Source: Hyphochytrium catenoides
Taxonomy: Eukaryota; Sar; Hyphochytriomycetes; Hyphochytriales; Hyphochytriaceae
Reading direction: 5' to 3'
DNA length: 15,627 nucleotides
Assembly: GCA_900088475.1 (NCBI GenBank)
Contig: FLMG01002872.1
Span: 3,810 to 19,436, forward strand
Part shown: piece after piece, positions 7,250 through 15,627 of the stretch
Position numbering within the stretch: the stretch's first letter is position 1
How the letters are laid out: each line of letters begins with the position of its first letter
The notes under the pieces: generated by a model
Told to the model about the DNA's origin: nothing
Databases searched by the model: none
Seen by the model: only the letters and a program-made list of their open reading frames with translations
Made by a program: the position numbers and the translations under genes

Positions 7250-8980
7250 TCAAGCTGCGGTAGGAGGCTTAACCAAGCCAACCTCTTTAAGCACTCGGAC
7301 ATTGTAGTCCACGACACTCTCGGTGGTGTCATAGGCACAAACAGAGCCCAAATACCAGGTGTCATGCTTGCCCTGAAGGTCCAAGATGTCCCACATGAAG
7401 CCCTGAAGTGCCTGTTCCTCAAACATGCGGGGGCTGTAAGAGTAGACATTTTGCTGATGGACCTTGACCCCCGAGAAGCCGTGAGGAGTAAGCTGGTCCT
7501 TTAGTGTGCTACGAGCCTTGCTTCTAAACTTCTGCCCCTCCTGAGAGTTGCCCATGTAGAAGCCAGGTGCCACCTTGTCAATATCATAGTGGTCATAGAT
7601 TTGATAGGCAACGGTGTATTTGGTCGAGTCATCCATAGACCCGCCTGTGAATGGGGTGAAGTCAATGAGAGCTGTGGTATGGCCTAGCTGCTCCTTGTTG
7701 TCGAAGTCAACGAGAACGTCGGTGAAGAAGACGGTGGGGCCATGAAGGCCTGGGATCTTGTTGTTCGTAACATTGTTATAGAATTTGGACTCGGAAGAGA
7801 AGAGAGTGCCCACAATCGTCGAAGTATCACGAGGGGCAAACAGACGCTTCTCTTCCTTGGTGGCGTCGAGCCATCCGCCAGGAGCAACAGCGTTGGTTGG
7901 GTCCGCAGCGATGATGAGGAAGTCAAACTCTTGAGTCTGTACTGGACCTTCTTCCCGGCTGCCTGCCTTCCTCTGTGCGAACTCTACTACCACTGGTGCG
8001 TCCTGCTTCGCGTTTGCATGCTTCTTCGCGCCTTTATTTCTTTTAATGGACTTGATCTCTACGCCAGTCTTGAACTTAGCAACGGAGTTGTCCGCCAGCT
8101 TCCTGAAGAGCCCGTGGAAGCCTCCTTTGATTCTCATGAAAGGGTTGATGACGAAAGCAGAAGGATCCACACCGAAGTCACAAATATCTCCGAAGACTTC
8201 CTTAGGACAGCGGGACAGGAAGAGTCCAAAGTACTGGGGTACTAGGAAGGTAAACAGGTAGAACTTGGTGATTCTCACATTGCTTCCATAGCCATAGAGA
8301 GTGTTCGCGAAGGCCACCATGGCGCCAAGCTCAGGGCAGTTAATTTCTTCAAAGTATTGCTTGGCAGACCCCTGAAGTTTCCCTTTCAGGATCTGGGTAG
8401 GGATGCGCTTGGGGAGACGGGAGGTAGGGTCTATGTAAGGGCCGACGATCTGCGTCCAGTCGTCAGTGTACTTCTGGAGACACTGGACCACTCTTCCTTT
8501 CATAGTCTCTCTATCGGCATCTTTGTCTCCGGTGTAGCTCCTCACGGTATCAAAGAAGGTTTCCTCATAGTCCACTACTTCCTTTGGGGACTGGTTAAGC
8601 TTCATCGACATACCGACCGGAGGGTCACGGCTGGTCGAGTTCTCTACACCGAGGCCCAGCTTGAAGATGAGCGGGAGGAGGTTGCGGTAGCCCACGGTCA
8701 GGAGCACAGCTCCAGTGTCGATGGTAGACATGTTGGTGCCTTTAGGGCCGCCGGTGACTTTGCCGCCGACATAGTTCAAGCGCTCGAGCACCGTAATATC
8801 TGTGTATCCTTCCTGAGTCAGAGCGTAGGACATGTGGATCCCAGCAGGGCCAGCGCCAACGATGACAATCCTGTCATTCTTCTGCGGAACTCGGCTTGGC
8901 GTCGAGTTGGCTGCAGCTTCTCCCGCGAGAGAGAAGAGGAGACAGGCTCCAATGGTAGCGAAAGAGAGCCAACGCGGCAT
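7250..8980 (-). CDS. FAD-dependent amine oxidase-like oxidoreductase with signal peptide
   Basis: Flavin-containing amine oxidase/NAD(P)-binding Rossmann family, in the branch often annotated as beta-cyclopiazonate dehydrogenase-like; the substrate cannot be told from sequence. 576 aa, no introns. Seen: an N-terminal signal peptide (MPRWLSF then a hydrophobic core, likely cleaved near GEAAA-NS at about 24/25); the dinucleotide-binding fold IVIVGAGPAG (38-47) with acidic E66 about 20 residues further on; the following GG pair (72-73); and a C-terminal WYLGSVCAYDTTESVVDY segment, which matches the FAD-contacting end of amine oxidases. Possible N-glycosylation sequons include NST just after the signal peptide. 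No Phe follows the cleavage site, so a heterokont plastid target is not indicated; ER, vacuole or secretion is more likely. The frame is open upstream to 9100, but ATG 8980 is chosen because it puts the signal peptide at the N-terminus. The two long plus-strand frames inside it are shadows. Confidence 0.9.
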   Translation of the reverse strand: MPRWLSFATIGACLLFSLAGEAAANSTPSRVPQKNDRIVIVGAGPAGIHMSYALTQEGYTDITVLERLNYVGGKVTGGPKGTNMSTIDTGAVLLTVGYRNLLPLIFKLGLGVENSTSRDPPVGMSMKLNQSPKEVVDYEETFFDTVRSYTGDKDADRETMKGRVVQCLQKYTDDWTQIVGPYIDPTSRLPKRIPTQILKGKLQGSAKQYFEEINCPELGAMVAFANTLYGYGSNVRITKFYLFTFLVPQYFGLFLSRCPKEVFGDICDFGVDPSAFVINPFMRIKGGFHGLFRKLADNSVAKFKTGVEIKSIKRNKGAKKHANAKQDAPVVVEFAQRKAGSREEGPVQTQEFDFLIIAADPTNAVAPGGWLDATKEEKRLFAPRDTSTIVGTLFSSESKFYNNVTNNKIPGLHGPTVFFTDVLVDFDNKEQLGHTTALIDFTPFTGGSMDDSTKYTVAYQIYDHYDIDKVAPGFYMGNSQEGQKFRSKARSTLKDQLTPHGFSGVKVHQQNVYSYSPRMFEEQALQGFMWDILDLQGKHDTWYLGSVCAYDTTESVVDYNVRVLKEVGLVKPPTAA

Positions 8981-9495
8981 CGTCTTATTATAGGGTTGTT
9001 GTTTGGTATGATGAGGAGAGGTTTTGAAGGCTCCTAAGGATGACCGCCTGCGCCCTAGAGGCAAAAAGGATAAGTGGCGGTTCGATGTCAAGTGGAGCAA
9101 TCAGGAAGAGAGATTGAGAAAGAGGAGGAGAGGTAGGAGAAGATGGCAACAATGTAGAGAAGAAGCCGCTGCCTTGTCTCCTCCTATGAACGGTGGATTG
9201 AGGAGACAACCTAACAGGAAACAGTGCAGCAGCTTCTGTCTCACCCCGCTCTCCGACTTTATCTCTCTCTTGAATTTCTGTTTTACGATCCTAGCAATGG
9301 CTGCTGTTGACTAACGAAGTAGACAAAGAGCCACAAGAGCTCCAGCGCTGACTCTCACTTAACAAGGCAGTGAAAGAACGTTAGCTCTGAAGTGCGGTTA
9401 GAAAAGAAGAGAGAGAAGAAAGGAAAGATCTGAGAAGAAAGAGCCAGTCACGTCAAGTGATTCTTCGGCTTTTGCGCTTGCTTACCGTTCCTCAG
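8981..9495. other. Upstream region of the flavoenzyme gene
   Basis: The minus-strand flavoenzyme frame stays open to 9100, giving an alternative 616-aa product that would hide the signal peptide 40 residues in; I treat 8981-9100 as 5' UTR. A plus-strand frame (9024-9314) with a very basic middle (LRKRRRGRRRW) has its first ATG only at 9186 and is not supported. Nothing else recognised. Confidence 0.45.
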
Positions 9496-9839
9496 AGCCC
9501 TAGGAAACGCTTTCATGGTCCAATTCTGCCCTATGATGGTAGTGCCTACCTCCAGTCGAGCCACACGCTACAAGCCAATAATAATGCCTGACAACAAACT
9601 TGCAACGAAAGGATTCGTCTCCTCTGACTTCCGTTTCTTTTTCTCTCTCTTCTTGTCTCTCTCTCTCTCTTCCCTGGTATGCTCTACCAGGGCCTCTGTT
9701 ACCGGGTCTCGCTGCTCTACAAAAAAGAGGCAAGTGGTCAAAAGAGGAGAGCAGACGACCCAAACCTGCCTCTACTATGCACTACGACAAGAAGCCAGAG
9801 CCACGGATGAGCAGAACTCGTTCTACTCGTTTTTCCTAG
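9496..9839 (+). CDS. Candidate 3' end of a spliced gene, unknown product
   Basis: Two putative exons, 9496-9538 and 9691-9839, flank a 152-nt intron with donor GTAGTG and an acceptor (TGCTCTACCAG) behind a strong CT tract at 9640-9675, the same intron style as in the transporter gene. Joined, they read SPRKRFHGPILPYDG followed by PLLPGLAALQKRGKWSKEES and a basic tail ending RSTRFS before TAG. The same splice in another frame gives a second, more hydrophobic open reading (FMVQFCPMM joined to GLCYRVSLLY), so the frame is not certain. No upstream exon or start could be identified between 8980 and 9495. No family recognised. Confidence 0.25.
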
Positions 9840-10113
9840 TTAGTCCTGGTACTCTTCTAGCCATCCTGCTTGCTTCCTGGTTCCAGCTTGTCAGTATCTT
9901 CTGTTGTCTAAGGGTTAGGCTTGAACCAAGCTTTTCCTTCCACTCGTCTTTTCCTTCTTCAACCTTCACAAATCTTATACACCATCGCTTTTCTTCTGTT
10001 TGTTATTGTTCCTTCTCCGTCGCTTCTTCTTTCTTCTTTCCTGTCTCTGCTGTTGACCCCTTGGCGACTGCATTGATGGCCACCTCCACCACCAGGGTAG
10101 AGGGCAGAGTTCG

Positions 10114-10647
10114 ATGCCTTTGACTGCTGGACGGAAGAGTGGAAACGGTAAAACAAAGCAAGGCACGGCGTACGGTAGACCACCAGTAGGCAGACTGTCT
10201 CCGCTGACTCTCTGCCTCACGTGCCTCACTCGGGGGTTAGCCACCAGCCACCGCCACGAGACAGAGTTTACTCTCTCTCCCTGAGGACAATTACTCTTTT
10301 CCGCTATCAAGCTCTTGCTTCTAGTGAAGTGCTACTTATGGCCTGTCGCGTATCTGCAGCCGGGGTTCTGCAAGAGGAAAGTCCGAAGTGGCCACCTTTG
10401 TGCTCTTTCAGAAATCTGTGGAACGAGTGACTCAAGGAAAAGAAGTCAGCGACCTAAGAAAGTCGAAGTTTCTCTCTTTCGCAAGCAGCAGCAGAGTTCA
10501 ACGAGCAGCAACCTCTTCGTTAATGACAGAGTGCTGCGCCAGCTGCCAGCGATACCAGGGCACCACTGTTATTTGATCGCCCCCGTACCCAGAGCCGACA
10601 TCTTTCATCACTGTCATTACGAGTCGGTAGACGACGGAAGGCTGTGA
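10114..10647 (+). CDS. Candidate two-exon hypothetical gene
   Basis: Exons 10114-10174 and 10325-10647 join in phase 1 (donor GTAGAC; acceptor CTTGCTTCTAG after a CT-containing stretch), giving 127 aa that begin MPLTAGRKSGNGKTKQG and end HYESVDDGRL. The second exon alone is an open stretch of over 100 codons with a mixed, non-repetitive composition, several Cys and His residues and a basic middle (RKRSQRPKKVEV). No domain recognised. A competing minus-strand frame of 177 codons (11031 down to 10498), with hydrophobic stretches, overlaps its 3' half; at most one of the two is real, and neither has family support. Confidence 0.25.
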
Positions 10648-11048
10648 AGAGGAAGGAACCAACGAAGCACATGCCAGCAGTAGAAGTTCCATAGTAGCAG
10701 CAATGTCTAAGATCCGAGTAGAACTGCCTGCTAATAAATAAAAAGATATATGACCGACAACCCCGACCATCCAAAAACGTACATGGATAGAAGAAATAAG
10801 ATCAAGCAGGGAAACGCATTGCGACGACGGCGTTAGATGGACAAGTTTAGGCGAAGACTCTGTTTCTTCCCTGCCCATCCGAGGCCATAGGAGATGGTTG
10901 ATTCTTAGATGTACGAAGAGGAGTTCCTTTTCCCCTATTATTGTACAAAGCCAAGACATTTTCATGAACGATGACTGCCTCCGCCCAAAAGCCAGAGCGC
11001 ATGTCGTCCAAAGCGGTTCCGGAGATGACACAGCCCAAAATATGACAG

Positions 11049-11232
11049 TAGTTCTATAGAACGATTGCTCGGAGTTAGTCAGTAGTCAGAGCGGAGGGAA
11101 GACCTATGCCCTACTCCTCCTGTCCGCTGAAAGAAAAATACTGTTCTTGCAGGTAGAACTAGTGGTCGGCGGTCGGCGATTGTAGACGAGTAGAAGCGCT
11201 GCTCTAGAGATTAGTTCTACGCGTTAGAACTA
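11049..11232. repeat. Cluster of TAGTTCTA/TAGAACTA palindromic elements
   Basis: The octamer TAGTTCTA or its reverse complement occurs at 11049-11056, 11154-11161, 11212-11219 and 11225-11232. The first sits in a perfect 12-bp palindrome, GTTCTATAGAAC (11051-11062); the last two form an inverted repeat with 8-bp arms and a 5-bp spacer (CGCGT). Function unknown: candidate protein-binding sites, ends of a small decayed mobile element, or chance. Confidence 0.6.
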
Positions 11233-11640
11233 CTCCGGAGTACATCTTAACGCTTGTGGCACGAAGTCACTACTTCAGCACCCTCATCATCCTCCCGTTC
11301 TTCTTCTTATTATGAGTCCACTGTTGTCGAACACTGCTCTCCTCCTCCAGCCATTAGAACATGGGGTTCTTCTGCTCTGGCTGGCAGGGTCCGTGTCCTC
11401 TCAGCCTGCCTGCTGTTGAAGGAAGGGAAAGGTAAGCATGGTCGAGGGTGGTGAGGAGGTGATGAATGTACTGGTGCGACAGGCGGAGTGCACTCTTGGC
11501 GGGGAAGAAGATCACGGCCTCCTCGCTCCTCGCCAGGAGCTGTACCAGGGCAAGTAAGTAGCCATAAGTAAGTATAAGCGAAGTGAAGTAATTCCTACCA
11601 GCTAGCCCAGTATGGTACTTACTTCCAGAACTCGTCCTTT

Positions 11641-11672
11641 GCTTTGAAGGACATGTGCTTTGAAGGACATGT
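11641..11672. repeat. 16-bp perfect tandem duplication
   Basis: GCTTTGAAGGACATGT occurs twice head to tail with no mismatch, preceded by a shorter partial copy (TTTGCTTTGAAGG overlap). Not in a recognised gene; it looks like a recent slippage or repair duplication. Confidence 0.95.
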
Positions 11673-12917
11673 CGTACAAGTACCTCAAGTATGTGCCTCA
11701 CCTATTTAAATCCCATGCTGCCAGGGTATAAGTCCAACTCTACTTGAGGCCTTGCTTGTGGCCCGAAAGTAGAACGGTAGAGACTATTTAGTAGTTAAAA
11801 AGTAAGTAGGCAAACAGTAGAGCAGTTCTGTCTTACGGCATTCACTATTATTGGTCAAGGAAGAGGCGTTACTGACCGAATCTAGCAACCAATTGTCAGA
11901 AACTAAGTTGATGTCTTAGATGGAACATATAGAATTGGCCGAACTAAATCGAGGAACCCTAAAGTACGATGATGCCAGCAGCCCATTGTTGACAAGCTTC
12001 TGATCTTCCTTTCCTGTCGATCGCATGCAGCAAGGACCAACGGACGGCATGACTGTTAGCGACCTAGCATCGTTCCTGACTCGATCAGAGAAGACTTCTT
12101 CTCAGTTTAAAAGCTATGGGATACCACGCCATCGTGCGGACGGGCCTCAAGAGGTGGTGTCACTTGGAGGCACTGTTGGCGCGAGTCCACGTTGATTGCC
12201 TGGAGGGACGGCTTGTGAAGTTTTATGTAGGTGAAGGATGTCCGCTTGATGCTGGTGGACTAGTGGGCCTCGAGAGCGTCCGTCTATGGCTTTACGTCTC
12301 CCTTCACACTTGTACTTCTTTGGCCATTCACAAAGAATGTACATCACAGTCTTAAAGTGCTTGCTTACGTTCCCCGCGACTGTTGTTCAATCCTTTCCTC
12401 CCGTCTTCCAGCGTGTGGCTGTCGTGGCGTATTTTTCCTCTCCTTGCTTTATCCAATTTCACCGCTGTGGAACTTGGTTATGACTTTGTTTTTCCAATGA
12501 AGATAGAGGAGGGAAGAGATAGCAGGGACTTCTCTGCTCCCTTTCACCTGTTCCTTACTTTCAAAACTTGGCTTCTGTCTTAGTCATAAGGGAAAAAAGA
12601 GTCATTCCGTAAGAGCAAGAGAGGCAAAAGGAGAGGTTGAGAGCATAAACCACAAGAGAGGTAAAGAAATAAATAGTCAGTAAGACATGAGCATAGCGAG
12701 AACAATAAAAGAGAGAAAGAACTGAGGAAGCGGAGGTGTGAGAGAGCAAGACAGAGGAATTAAATATACAAAGATAGAGAAAGGCAGCGGCGAGAGGGAA
12801 AGAGAGAGAGAGAGAAGAGAGAGACGAAGAAAGAGAGAAAGAGAAGAGTGGCTATAGACTAGCGCGCTACGAATAGCTCTTAGCTATCTTAGAGAATATG
12901 TAGAAAAAATAAAGGGT

Positions 12918-13444
12918 TTATCCGTCACTGTAACGTATGGACGGAAGAAGACTTTTGGAGTTTCTGGTAAGAAGTGCAGAGAATGGCTGCAGGAGCGGGG
13001 TCCAAAGGAACGTTGGAGAGAGAGGACCAGGAGCGTCCAGATAAAGCCGACAGCCGCCTGTGCTAAAGACCCGGAAGAGGGCAACAAGACAGGCTTGGCC
13101 TAACATATATTTCATCCTTTGATAATACGTTCTTCCTCAAGCGGTCTATCTGGTCCACGGCCGGCACTGTATCGTCACAAAGTAGTGATCAGTAGTGACA
13201 GCACCCAGCGGCAGCGACAGACAGCAATAGTCTCATCGCCACCGGCGCTTCTTTTTCTAAGGATATTGCCTAGCCAATGCTTGAAATGTAGCACGCGGTC
13301 GGAAGGGCTGTCCATTTTGACTTCCTCAGAGGAGGTGAATGGAAGTCTACCATTAAGGAGCCGTAGGACCCTCGCACTCGACGGTCGATGGCCACGTAGT
13401 AGTGCAGCTGTCGACTTCAAGGGAGATAGAATCATTCCCAGCAT
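12918..13444 (-). CDS. Candidate two-exon hypothetical gene
   Basis: Exons 13444-13179 and 13062-12918 (minus strand) join in phase 2 across a 116-nt intron (donor GTGACG, acceptor GGGTCTTTAG), giving 136 aa. Exon 1 starts MLGMILSPLKS and carries a mixed hydrophilic stretch (SSEEVKMDSPSDRVLHFKHW), then GNILRKRSAGGDET. Exon 2 reads TGGCRLYLDAPGPLSPTFLW and ends SIRYSDG before TAA. The frame stays open about 60 nt upstream of the ATG, so the true start may be earlier. A plus-strand frame of 132 codons (13119-13517) overlaps exon 1 but has no ATG inside it. No family recognised; a CT-rich block on the minus strand lies downstream. Confidence 0.27.
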
Positions 13445-13772
13445 CTCAGCGTCAAAGAGAAGGGGGCCATACCTCTTCGTCTTTATTACACAGTGCCTAC
13501 GGCATCCTCAATGCTGAATCTGTCGCAGTGGAATTCCCTTTCCCTACCTCAGGAAGGGGTCCCATCCATTTCCTTCACTCCTCTCCCCACCTTAGCAGTA
13601 AACGTCTCTTACCAGCTCTGGGTAACCGACCTGAATGAGTCAGATGTACAAGCAGGAGGGGCACAACCCTATAACATGCGATGGAACTGACTAGAAGGAG
13701 TGAGCAAGAGGGGAGATATTTTCTTGCTTAGGGCAGAGCGGAGTGTAAAGAGTTAGCGAGAAAGACGCAGTA
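13445..13772. other. No supported gene
   Basis: A short extension of the 13444 minus-strand frame (RYGPLLFDAE) reaches to about 13500. Otherwise only short frames on both strands with no recognisable protein. Confidence 0.4.
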
Positions 13773-14048
13773 GTGAAAGCTTGCGTACGGAGACGTAATA
13801 GACGGCTAACCTTAGGACAAAGGAGAAGATACTCTAGAAACGATGAGAGCGTGAGACACATGAAAGAGCTCATACCAAGCAAGAGAGCTGGACGAAAAGA
13901 TTTGGTGAATGTCTGGATGGCCGGTGCTTTATGGCCAGGAGGGTGCAAGTGGAAGGAAGTCGCAAAGCTCTCAAGATGGAATAGATATTTTATGTCCAAG
14001 ACCAGGAACAAAGATGTACTGTCCACGGCAGAAGCACTGACATCATGA
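13773..14048 (+). CDS. Open reading frame, hypothetical basic protein
   Basis: An uninterrupted plus-strand frame of 91 codons with its first ATG at 13860, ending TGA. From that ATG it reads MKELIPSKRAGRKDLVNVWM, then GALWPGGCKWKEVAKLSRWN and a short Lys/Arg-containing tail. Composition is mixed rather than repeat-derived, but the strand is purine-rich here, which favours Lys/Arg/Glu codons in any frame. The opposite strand is also open over much of it. No domain recognised; it may be a chance frame or one exon of a longer gene. Confidence 0.18.
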   Translation: MKACVRRRNRRLTLGQRRRYSRNDESVRHMKELIPSKRAGRKDLVNVWMAGALWPGGCKWKEVAKLSRWNRYFMSKTRNKDVLSTAEALTS

Positions 14049-14210
14049 CAGAGATCCTGCCGCCGATTTCCACGTCCATCTCTCCGCTTCCATTCCTCCC
14101 GTGTCTTTCAAAACTGTCGCTGTCTCTTCTCTAACTATTTGATTGAAATCGTCGCATAGAGGACACCTTGGAGGATAGAGCTACTTTCCCTTTTGTGTCC
14201 TATTCTCTTC

Positions 14211-15290
14211 TCACAGAAGAGAGATCTGCCTATCACAATCTTCAGGAAGCTCCCACGTAACGGCCCTCGTCTCTGCATTCCAATAGTAAGTCCTACCCCG
14301 TTGATCCAGCGCCTCTACCCATTTGCCCTCCCATACCACGCCAGGGCCATGGTAATCCGGATATTTGGCAGCGTTCCCACCTGGCGGAGGAGGCTCCCCA
14401 AAGATAAAGTCTCCAATCATCACATCCTCCACCGGTAGAGCCCTGAGAGCGCCCAGTTCTCTATGAACATACTTTGCTACCGCTGTAAGACTTTTGGCTA
14501 GAGCTGCCTGTTGTTTGCCCGTAAGTGGCGTATTTCTCCCTTCCTCGTCCATCAGGAAGACGTGCTTCCTCACCGCCTCAATAAGAGCGTCAAGGCCCTG
14601 CTCTAGTCCTTGATCTAAGGCCATACAGGCTGTGAAAGAGACTTTCTGCACATCTCGGAGGTGCTTGTTCACTGTGATCTCTGGGACGCCTAGCGCCCGA
14701 ATGCGGACTTGAACCTCATCCCAGAGCCTGTCAAACAGAGCTTCATCCATCTGGCGGCCATCTTCTCCCTCCTCTACCAGTCGGCGGTGGACTAACCAGA
14801 TGTGCAGCATGAGTACCGCATGTTGGCTCAAGAAACGCGGCTCTATCGCAAGATTCTCAAAGAACTCTCTTCTGGCTGCGTGCTGCGCACAAGCATTTAG
14901 CAGGACCCGAGAGTGACGGATTCGCGCGGTCTCTCCTCGATAGTATCCCATGAGACGGAGGAGCCAGTTCCACCTCTCTTGTCTGACGTCTGCCCGAGTG
15001 GCGCTGATCGGGCGGATGTTCTGCCCATAAGTGCGTGGGGCAGGGATAGGCGTTCTGTATATCTCTGGGATCTTTCTGGACTTCTTCTCTCCTTCATAAG
15101 GAGCTGCTTTAGAGGAGAATTGGTGTTGGCTGACGTAGGGCAGAGGACGAGAGGGCCCTCCTTTGTGGCTGGTGTCCACACAGGACAGAAGAGAAGCAAA
15201 CTGTCTGTGTTGCCAAGGTCTTAGGGGTTTTAGGAGCTGCAATGTGACTGAGTTGACTCTCAGCGCGGCGCTCCCTAGTCTCTGCATCAT
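14211..15290 (-). CDS. Mitochondrial cytochrome bc1 assembly chaperone (CBP3/UQCC1 type) with C-terminal WW domain
   Basis: Ubiquinol-cytochrome c chaperone family. In yeast and animals Cbp3/UQCC1 binds newly made cytochrome b and starts complex III assembly. 359 aa, intronless, start at the first of two adjacent ATGs. Seen: an N-terminal stretch rich in Arg, Leu and Ser without acidic residues (1-40), typical of a mitochondrial presequence; a helical chaperone domain at about 130-290, including FFENLAIEPRFLSQHAVLMLHIWLVHRRL spread over 143-171, the LWDEVQVRIRALGV segment (199-202 region) and the DQGLEQGLDALIEAV helix (226-240); then a Pro-rich linker PPPPGG; then a WW domain at about 322-351 with W324, the YYW core (335-337), W346 and P349. 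The WW domain is not part of the standard CBP3/UQCC1 architecture. The downstream neighbour is unassigned, and the upstream region carries a (CT)n tract. Family assignment is by remembered motif pattern, not by search. Confidence 0.87.
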   Translation of the reverse strand: MMQRLGSAALRVNSVTLQLLKPLRPWQHRQFASLLSCVDTSHKGGPSRPLPYVSQHQFSSKAAPYEGEKKSRKIPEIYRTPIPAPRTYGQNIRPISATRADVRQERWNWLLRLMGYYRGETARIRHSRVLLNACAQHAARREFFENLAIEPRFLSQHAVLMLHIWLVHRRLVEEGEDGRQMDEALFDRLWDEVQVRIRALGVPEITVNKHLRDVQKVSFTACMALDQGLEQGLDALIEAVRKHVFLMDEEGRNTPLTGKQQAALAKSLTAVAKYVHRELGALRALPVEDVMIGDFIFGEPPPPGGNAAKYPDYHGPGVVWEGKWVEALDQRGRTYYWNAETRAVTWELPEDCDRQISLL

Positions 15291-15627
15291 CTCAGCCTAG
15301 ACTCTTCCTCATTCAGCAGTATCTTCGCTAAGGCTCCTTCCGTGTTGCCGTAGAACCTAGTCAGTGAAGAGCTCGATCGACACAAGCAACGACCTCTCTC
15401 CAGCAAGACGTGAACTAAAAATTGGTGAGGCAGAAGGAAATGCTTCAACCTCTACTCTCAAAGTCCTCTGCAGGCCTCCCTAATGACGTGGGACGACGTG
15501 CCCATGCTCTTCTCTACCTATCACCTTCAGCTCTATGATCGTCAGAAGGAAGACCAGCACTCTAGGGCGCTACCAGGGCATCAGACGAAGGACTCATCGT
15601 TCTCATTCTTTCTCTCTCTCTCTCTCT
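15291..15627. other. Upstream region of the CBP3-like gene
   Basis: Non-repetitive DNA without a convincing exon, ending in (CT)n. It presumably carries the promoter and 5' UTR of the minus-strand chaperone gene. No TATA-like element stands out. Confidence 0.5.
15608..15627. repeat. (CT)n microsatellite at window edge
   Basis: A run of CT dinucleotides that continues out of the window, about 320 bp upstream of the CBP3-like start codon. Confidence 0.9.

Larger units (their letters stand above)
10648..12917. other. Unassigned region, about 2.3 kb
   Basis: No gene can be defended. It holds a minus-strand frame of 177 codons (down to 10498), a minus-strand stretch at about 11038-10847 that includes GFWAEAV and NNRGKGTP (see findings), the palindrome cluster, the 16-bp duplication, a plus-strand ATG frame of 79 codons (12116-12355, MGYHAIVRTGLKRWCHLEAL onward) that is also open in reverse, and a block at about 12600-12860 that is GA-rich on plus, so CT-rich on minus, like an intron of a minus-strand gene. 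Confidence 0.5.

Noticed and set aside
7226-9037. Several plus-strand frames (7226-7504, 7742-8245, 8357-9037)
   Set aside because: Antisense shadows of the flavoenzyme gene, which has clear family motifs on the minus strand.
9905-9930. GGTTAGGCTTGAACC inverted repeat, checked as a tRNA T-arm
   Set aside because: No acceptor, D or anticodon arms can be folded around it.
12147-12347. Minus-strand frame with KAIDGR and QADILHLHK, faintly like a Copia RNase H end
   Set aside because: Order relative to the integrase-like trace is wrong for a Copia element and the resemblance is only a few residues.
13119-13517. 132-codon plus-strand frame
   Set aside because: No ATG start; overlaps a better mixed-composition minus-strand frame; no domain seen.
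14897-15224. Frames on both strands inside the CBP3-like gene
   Set aside because: Shadows of the 359-aa chaperone frame.

Overview
The window is nuclear DNA from a protist or alga with spliceosomal introns and abundant (CT)n/(GA)n microsatellite DNA. An intron-rich gene of the chloroquine-resistance-transporter (CRT-like) family, a mitochondrial complex III assembly factor and an ER-targeted flavin oxidase would fit an alga or protist of the stramenopile or alveolate type. I cannot name the species. Long runs of S/L or R/E codons in many reading frames come from the pyrimidine/purine repeats and are not proteins.

Layout. 1-1056: CT-rich on the plus strand, with a weakly supported three-exon gene (388-999, +) that would converge on the next one. 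1057-5222 (-): a CRT-like transporter that I assembled by hand from 13 small exons. All joins are GT-AG and in phase, the product is 420 aa, and the 12 introns are pyrimidine-rich on the transcribed strand. 5223-7249: a gene-poor block with a ~320-bp (CT)n tract and a purine-rich, coding-like stretch on the minus strand. 7250-8980 (-): an intronless FAD-dependent amine oxidase-like protein with a signal peptide. 8981-14210: mostly unassigned. It holds several short candidate spliced frames (9496-9839 +, 10114-10647 +, 12918-13444 -), a palindrome cluster near 11.05-11.23 kb and a CT-rich block on the minus strand at 12.6-12.86 kb. 14211-15290 (-): an intronless mitochondrial CBP3/UQCC1-type cytochrome bc1 assembly chaperone with a C-terminal WW domain. 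15291-15627: its upstream region, ending in (CT)n.

The three confident genes are all on the minus strand and do not form an operon or an obvious pathway: one endomembrane or plastid-envelope-type transporter, one secretory-pathway flavoenzyme and one mitochondrial assembly factor. No rRNA, tRNA, CRISPR or intact mobile element was found.
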